In this document: positions 58,290 to 64,000 of the stretch, one piece after another | Layout of the letters: each line of letters opens with the position of its first letter | Position numbering within the stretch: position 1 is the first letter of the stretch | Origin: Trematomus loennbergii | Taxonomy: Eukaryota; Chordata; Actinopteri; Perciformes; Nototheniidae | NCBI GenBank assembly: GCA_012861695.1 | Contig: JAAOOA010000328.1 | Span: 151,001 to 215,000, forward strand | Direction: 5' to 3' | Length of the DNA stretch: 64,000 nt | Notes under the pieces: generated by a model | What the model was told of the DNA's origin: nothing | Seen by the model: the letters and a program-made list of their open reading frames with translations, nothing else | Database searches by the model: none | Translations under genes and position numbers: made by a program

Positions 58290-58950
58290 CTTAGCCGCGT
58301 TCACACCGGAGTACTTTTCACCGTTACTTTCCCGTGTAGTTCCGTTAGTACCTCTTATGTCGCGTTCACACCAAAAGAGCACTTAATCTCTGGAACTTTA
58401 CCCATGTTTAGTGCCTGCTGAGAGATGGTACTTTCCTGGGGGAAAAAAGTGCCCCAGTTCTGATTGGCTGGGCGAATTGCAAACCACGCCCCGTACAAAC
58501 TCTGAAATGTTTTGTAGAGCCGCCATTTTATTATCTCGCATTAGCATTATAGCATTAGCATTCACCCAGCGCACAAAACGCAGAGAGAATAACTTATGGC
58601 AACACAAAATAAAACAGGGAGCGGTGGAGATGAGGAGGTGTCGGCGTTCTGGCGATTTACTCTGAAGGCTTCAGTAGAAGCTGCTGGGAGTCCCAGCAGC
58701 TTCTACTGAAGCCTTCCCCAACTCCGGGGACTTCCGGCCGGGGACTCCGGGTGGCAGTATACGCCGTGAAGTGGTTTGCGGCCTGCCAGTAAACCCAAAG
58801 CAGAAGAAGACAAAGTGATGTCAGCGGCTCATTTGCGTAATCTTCCCTCAGGGACTTATTCCGGTGTGAACACGATCTGTACTTAGTGCCCTGGGGTAAT
58901 AAGTGCCGGGCACTGAGTACGGCAAAGTACTCGTGTGAACGCAGCTATTG
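58290..58950. mobile_element. MITE with GCGTTCACACC ends
   Basis: TAGCCGCGTTCACACC at the left (58292) and GTGTGAACGCAGCTA at the right (about 58933-58947) are inverted, with internal repeats of GTGTGAAC and AAGTAC. A perfect palindrome sits in its middle. Confidence 0.65.
58664..58716. repeat. Perfect 26-bp-arm palindrome, 1-nt spacer
   Basis: Left arm GAAGGCTTCAGTAGAAGC then TGCTGGGA, single G, then its exact complement. It would form a 26-bp hairpin in either strand. Confidence 0.9.
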
Positions 58951-59470
58951 AGTATTTTACAAAGAGGGAAACAGCGCCCCTCTAGATGTTATGGTGAAAC
59001 AGTAGATTGCACTCACTGTTGCGAGAGGAGGCCAGCCGAAATTGGCTTCCCTTAGTGAAAATAAATGGAGGGATTGACCAATCAGACGAGGCTCACGTCA
59101 TGCCCCTGCCAACCTGTGATTGGTCAGGGCTTGGCTGCATAAACTAATAAGAAAATGCTTAAATGAATGAGACGAGAGAGTTTCGGCTGGAGAGTGCGTG
59201 CGGACCTGTCGGTTAGACAACAGGCGTGTTCAAGTCCTGCATCTGTATGATACACATGTGTGTGAAATGATACCGGGCGCTGTAATCACTCATCTGGTTA
59301 CGTTATTACATTGACCCCCCCACATGATGGACTCCCTGGTGTGAACACAGAGTTCTTTATTAGTGCTGTTACTCCTCTTGGTTGTGCATAAAGAAATTAA
59401 AAGATCGCCAGAGTTCTGATGTTACTGATAGTTGCTCCACATCAGGACGTTCAGGCTCTCTCTTCACCAC
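58951..59470. other. No gene seen
   Basis: Upstream side of the phosphatase locus. No promoter element could be assigned. Confidence 0.4.
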
Positions 59471-59480
59471 TCCCTCCCTC

Positions 59481-59533
59481 CTCCTCCTCCTCCTCCTCCT
59501 CCTCCTCCTCCTCCTCCTCCTCCTCCTCCTCCT
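59481..59533. repeat. (CCT)n microsatellite
   Basis: About 18 CCT triplets. Confidence 0.97.
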
Positions 59534-59639
59534 CTTGGTGTGAATGCCGTCCGACCGGCTGTACAGGAACATGTGATGCGTGTTTAGCTCTCTCTCTGTG
59601 TTTGTGGGTGTTTCCCAGCTCGGCCATGCACTGAAGCAC

Positions 59640-59694
<55 letters not shown>

Positions 59695-59864
59695 AGAGAG
59701 CAGAGAGAGAGAGAGACAGAGAGAGAGAGAGTGTGTGTGACAGAGAGCGAGACAGAGAGAGAGAGAGTGTGTGTGACAGAGAGAGAGAGAGTGAGTGAGA
59801 GAGAGAGAGAGAGAGACAGAGAGAGAGCGAGACAGAGAGAGAGAGAGTGTGTGTGACAGAGAGC

Positions 59865-59897
<33 letters not shown>

Positions 59898-60016
59898 TGT
59901 GTGTGACAGAGAGAGAGAGAGGGAGTGAGTGTGAAAGAGAGAGAGAGAGAGAGAGAGAGAGTGTGTGTGACAGAGAGAGAGAGAGAGAGTGAGTGTGAAA
60001 GAGAGAGAGAGAGAGA
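59640..60016. repeat. (GA)n compound array
   Basis: AG runs interrupted by regular GAGTGTGTGTGACAGAGAG modules, giving a higher-order period. Lies about 200 bp upstream of the phosphatase start codon. Confidence 0.95.
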
Positions 60017-60215
60017 CACTGTTTTGTAATCTGACCACAAGAACCTGTTTGCTGCTTCCTCTAACGCGCCTCACATGTTCCCTCACAACAGTTCCTCCAT
60101 GGAACGACTAACACGAGTGCTCTGTGCAGCAGCAGAAAGGCCCTGATCCAGAGACTCTAGACCTCCAGGACTTTGACCCCTGACCTTCTGACATGCCTGA
60201 GAGAGGAGTCCCATC

Positions 60216-60302
60216 ATGGAGCAGCAGGCCTGTATTCTGAGGAGCTTCCTGTCGCAGCTGAAGAGCCAGGAGGCGGCGGACGGCATCGCCGGGGAGTTCA
60301 CT
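60216..60302 (+). CDS. ptpn22: Phosphatase exon 1
   Basis: 29 codons from ATG to donor, phase 0. Amphipathic helix preceding the PTP fold. Confidence 0.72.
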
Positions 60303-63300
60303 GTGAGTCTTACGTCTTGGTTTTATTAAAGAAGTGTAGAACAAGAAGCTGCTTGTATCTCCCTTTTCTTGAACTCTAATATGGTAGAGGAAGCTGTCGC
60401 AAAGCAGCTTTCATTGTCACATCAACACAAGGTTGACTGACTGTGGGAACAATGGTTACAGTCAGAGTCTTACATCTTAGTTTTCTTGAAGGAGTCGTGT
60501 AAATAAAGCAGATTTCATTATAAGATCATCACAAGTTTGACTGACAGTAAGCGTTAAGTTTCACAGTTTTCTCAAAAAGGTTGTTGTGTTCAGGGAAGTG
60601 GCTCGCTGCTAATGCAACGCCACGCTTACATCTCCCTTTTCTTGAACTCTAAGATGGTAGAGGAAGCGGTCATGAAGCAGCTTTCATTGTCACACCATCA
60701 GAAGTTTGACCGACAGTAAGCGTTACTACGTTCTTTAGATTAAAAAATGCTCTCAAAAAGTTCGACTGTTCGGGGAAGTGACTCGCTGTAACGCCACTCT
60801 TCTGCTTCCTCTTTAAAGTCACTGAAGGTTGCATTCAGGAACAAGGAAGACACACATGCAATGCATTATTATATATATTATATATATATATATATAAACA
60901 TATAAAAACCAACAATGATATCCTCTTTTATTTTAGTCAACATTTGTATTGAATACAGTCTCTGGGTCACCTGCAAGCTTTTAAAACATGCAGAGTTTCA
61001 GGAAGGATGGGAGATACCTGTATTAATATATATCTTAGTATGAGACGTCCTGGATCGTACCATGTTGTCCTTTCCTGGTTTTAAAGCTTTTAAAACAACA
61101 CACAAACATCAAAACAAGAAGCACAGCAGGCGGACCTACACACTATTTTCCAAACCACTGCTTTTTAAAAACTTTCTTCTGTAGTGTTCCCTCTCCTGTA
61201 GTGTTTTAGTGCATGTCAATGGTCTGCAAAGGCTAAAATGCCTCCAGAGTTGTTCTTATTTTAACCCTAAAGCATGGAGACTAAACACTAACATCAACCT
61301 GAGCGTGAGCAGGACGTGTCCTCTTTAAAACACACTTTAAACACTCTTTAAAACACTCTTTAAAACACTCTTTAAACACTCTTTAAACACTCCTTAAACA
61401 CTCTTTAAACACTCTTTAAACACTCTTTAAACACTCCTTAAACACTCTTTAAACACTCTTTAAACACTCTTTAAACACTCCTTAAACACTCTTTAAACAC
61501 TCTTTAAACACTCTTTAAACACTCTTTAAACACTCTTTAAACACTCTTTAAACACTCTTTAAACACTCCTTAAACACTCTTTAAACACTCTTTAAACACT
61601 CTTTAAACACCCTTTAAACACTCCTTAAACACTCTTTAAAACTCTTTAAACACTCTTTAAACACTCCTTAAACACTCTTTAAACACTCTTTAAACACTCT
61701 TTAAACACTCCTTAAACACTCTTTAAAACACTCTTTAAACACTCCTTAAACACTCTTTAAACACTCTTTAAACACTCTTTAAACACTCTTTAAACACTCT
61801 TTAAACACTCTTTAAAACACTCTTTAAACACTCTTTAAACACTCTTTAAACACTCCTTAAACCTCTTTAAACACTCTTTAAACACTCTTTAAACACTCTT
61901 TAAAACACTCTTTAAACACTCTTTAAACACTCTTGAAACACTCTTTAAAACACTCTTTAAACACTCTTTAAACACTCTTTAAAACACTCTTTAAAACACT
62001 CTTTAAACACTCTTTAAACACTCTTTAAAACACTCTTTAAACACTCTTTAAAACACTCTTTAAACACTCTTTAAACACTCTTTAAACACTCTTTAAACAC
62101 TCTTTAAACACTCTTTAAACACTCTTTAAAACACTCTTTAAACACTCTTTAAACACTCTTTAAAACACTCTTTAAACACTCTTTAAACACTCTTTAAAAC
62201 ATCTTTAAACACTCTTTAAACACTCTTTAAACACTCTTTAAAACACTCTTTAAAACACTCTTTAAACACTCTTTAAACACTCTTTAAACACTTTTTAAAA
62301 CACTCTTTAAAACACTCTTTAAACACTCTTTAAACACTCTTTAAAACACTCTTTAAACACTCTTTAAACACTCTTTAAACACTCTTTAAACACTCTTTAA
62401 AACACTCTTTAAACACTCTTTAAACACTCTTTAAACACTCTTTAAACACTCTTTAAACACTCTTTAAAACACTCTTTAAACACTCTTTAAAACACTCTTT
62501 AAACACTCTTAAACACTCTTTAAACACTCTTTAAACACTCTTTAAAACACACCGAAAAAAGCAGAACTACACAGAACCATTTTGGTGCATTCATAGTCGC
62601 ACACGCATGTACTTTGACATATTTATATCCCTCTCGACACATCCCGAATGACATCATCTGTTGCCATGGTGATGAGTAACGACCCCCCCTCTCTCTCTGT
62701 TGCATCATTTCCTTAAAGAACAAAAGCTGTCTGTGGTGAGCAGGGGGTCCGAGAGCTGAGTGTGAGAGAGCAGCTTCACACACACTTTAAACAACAGCTT
62801 CACACACACTTCAGACAGGCTTCAGACTGCAGCTTCACACACACTTTAAACAGACTTCAGACTGCAGCTTCACACACACTTTAAACAGACTTCAACTGCA
62901 GCTTCACACACACTTTAAACAACAGCTTCACACACACTTTAAACATCAGCTTCACACACACTTTAAACAGACTTCAGACTGCAGCTTCACACACACTTCA
63001 GACAGACTTCAGACTGCAGCTTCACACACACTTCAGACAGACTTCAGACTGCAGCTTCACACACACTTCAGACAGACTTCAGACTGCAGTCTGCAGCCAT
63101 GACGTCACACTGTGTTTTCATTTTGATGTACCTCTAAAAAAGTCCTGACACGTCTTCAAGGAACTCTGATTGAAACGCTCCAGATGGACGTCGTCTGATT
63201 ACAGTTGTTCTTGTGTGTCTTCCAGAAGTTGAAGTGCCAGTCGATGAAGTACCGGTCCGACCGGACGTTCCCAACAAAGACGGCAGAGAAACAGGAGAAC

Positions 63301-63333
63301 AGCAAGAAGAACCGCTACAAGACATCGTGCCCT
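60216..63333 (+). CDS. ptpn22: PEST-type protein tyrosine phosphatase, first two coding exons (partial)
   Basis: Exon 60216-60302 (87 nt, phase 0) encodes MEQQACILRSFLSQLKSQEA and ADGIAGEFT, ending ACT|GTGAGT. Exon 63226-63333 (acceptor TGTCTTCCAG, donor CCCT|GTGAGC) encodes KLKCQSMKYRSDRTFPTKT, AEKQENSKKNRYK. These match the N terminus of the non-receptor PTPN12/18/22 group, and KLK.QS.KY..D.T.PT..AEK fits PTPN22 best. In mammals PTPN22 dephosphorylates Src and Syk family kinases to restrain lymphocyte receptor signalling. The catalytic core, proline-rich part and PEST tail lie beyond the window. The conserved RYKDI(L/V)P box is frame-shifted: one base is missing near 63319-63322. An out-of-frame ATG at 60193 precedes the start. 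Confidence 0.72.
61320..62552. repeat. 11-12-bp minisatellite (CACTCTTTAAA)
   Basis: About 105 units of ACACTCTTTAAA with CACTCCTTAAA variants, in the phosphatase intron 1. It starts right after GTGAGCAGGACGTGTCCTCT, which resembles part of the 57-bp unit at 39085-40660. Confidence 0.97.
62765..63090. repeat. Minisatellite of CAGCTTCACACACACTTTAA units
   Basis: Roughly ten units of about 25-37 bp built from CAGCTTCACACACACTT, (T/C)AAACAGACTTCAGACTG and CAGACAGACTTC blocks. Ends about 135 bp before phosphatase exon 2. Confidence 0.92.
63226..63333 (+). CDS. ptpn22: Phosphatase exon 2 (one base short)
   Basis: 108 bp. The reading frame is conserved with PTPN22 up to NRYK and then reads ACA TCG instead of the expected Asp-Ile codons. 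A 109-bp exon would give phase 0 in and 1 out. Confidence 0.7.
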
Positions 63334-63417
63334 GTGAGCTATACATAATAATACATAAAAACATCGTTAAGGTTAAAAGTGTAAAGAATTATGTGAATGG
63401 ATTTGAACAGACTTTAA

Positions 63418-64000
63418 CCTGTTGAACCCCATCCCCTGCCCCCGGGCGGAAAACGCATCATCTGCAGGAAACAGCGTCTGAGGCTTCTTAATATTTAATA
63501 AACTATGAATGTTTCATATCCATGTAACGGGAAGAAACTCAGCTATCTGATGATATGAACCATTTTTAGCAAAAAAAAACACAAGGCTAACGCTGAGCCT
63601 CTGAATTAGCGAAAAAATGCTAACGCCGTTAGCACAGAAAACACGGTATAACACCCTTATTACTTATCGTAACTGTACATCCAACATATCGATTAGAATT
63701 GTGAGAGTACACAGAATCGATAGGTATCTATAGCATCACTCCATGATCAGAACTTGCAACATTAAAACAAAAACAGACATCACAACACGTGGCATTAGGT
63801 AGCAACCACGGCAATATGTCTTACCTTTGTTGTTGTCTGATCAAAAGTTGTCTTCAATGGCATTAAAACGATAAAAACGCTGCTGAAGGTTAATCCATAG
63901 GTTAATCCAATGTGTCTGTGTCCCTTTGAAATGATTTCTGATAATCCATCAGCAATAAACCTAGTTTTCAGTTTTCAGATTTCAGAGCGTAAAATAGGTT
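63418..64000. mobile_element. TTAA-type MITE running off the window edge
   Basis: TTAA|CCTGTTGAACCCCATCCC at 63414, then family landmarks ACTTATCGTAACTG and CTGATCAAAAGTTGTC. Truncated by the end of the window. Confidence 0.85.

Noticed and set aside
59369..60086. Ser/Leu-rich and Glu-rich frames upstream of the phosphatase
   Set aside because: Products of the CCT and GA microsatellites.

Overview
The window is nuclear DNA of a ray-finned fish, most likely a percomorph teleost. The evidence is split genes with GT-AG introns, a teleost tRNA-derived SINE and V-SINE complement, L2/CR1-like and RTE-like LINE fragments, many hAT and TTAA-flanked MITEs, a DD34E Tc1 transposon, and an extreme load of micro- and minisatellites (by my tally roughly 14 kb of the 64 kb). 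No rRNA, tRNA gene, CRISPR array or bacterial-type operon is visible.

Four host loci can be read. (1) 254-5489, minus strand: the 3' end of an unrecognised gene; the splice donor of its 5.3 kb exon has been amplified into a 28-bp minisatellite. (2) 13595-36140, minus strand: a complete type I membrane complement-regulator-like gene with a 5'UTR exon, signal peptide, four CCP/sushi domains (the second split between two exons), two duplicated Ser/Thr/Pro exons, a 15-bp micro-exon, a transmembrane segment and a 12-residue tail. By my splicing its exons join to one 348-residue frame. A fifth CCP exon copy is broken. (3) 42412-53507, minus strand: a two-Ig-domain membrane protein whose V domain resembles the CMRF35/CD300/pIgR-like family. 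It is interrupted by three apparent one-base losses and lacks a canonical cysteine. (4) 60216-63333, plus strand: the first two coding exons of a PEST-type tyrosine phosphatase, best matching PTPN22; it runs off the right edge.

Layout: 0-12.9 kb arrays, a LINE fragment and segmental duplicates around gene 1; 13.6-36.2 kb the complement-regulator gene, its introns filled with TTAA elements (family ends CCTGTTAAGC), hAT MITEs, LINE pieces and minisatellites; 36.2-41 kb a SINE that swelled into a 14-15-bp array and a 57-bp array; 41-53.5 kb the Ig gene with nested hAT elements; 54.0-55.6 kb a Tc1-like transposon with a full-length transposase and terminal repeats I read as identical; 56-59 kb MITEs, one holding a 26-bp-arm palindrome; 59.5-64 kb the phosphatase with two large intronic arrays.

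The three named host loci are all immune-type (complement control, paired-receptor-like Ig protein, lymphocyte phosphatase). There is no sequence evidence that they are co-regulated. Two themes recur: minisatellites born from recognisable parent sequences (a splice donor, a SINE, hAT MITEs), and single-base losses in otherwise good exons, which could be gene decay or residual assembly errors.
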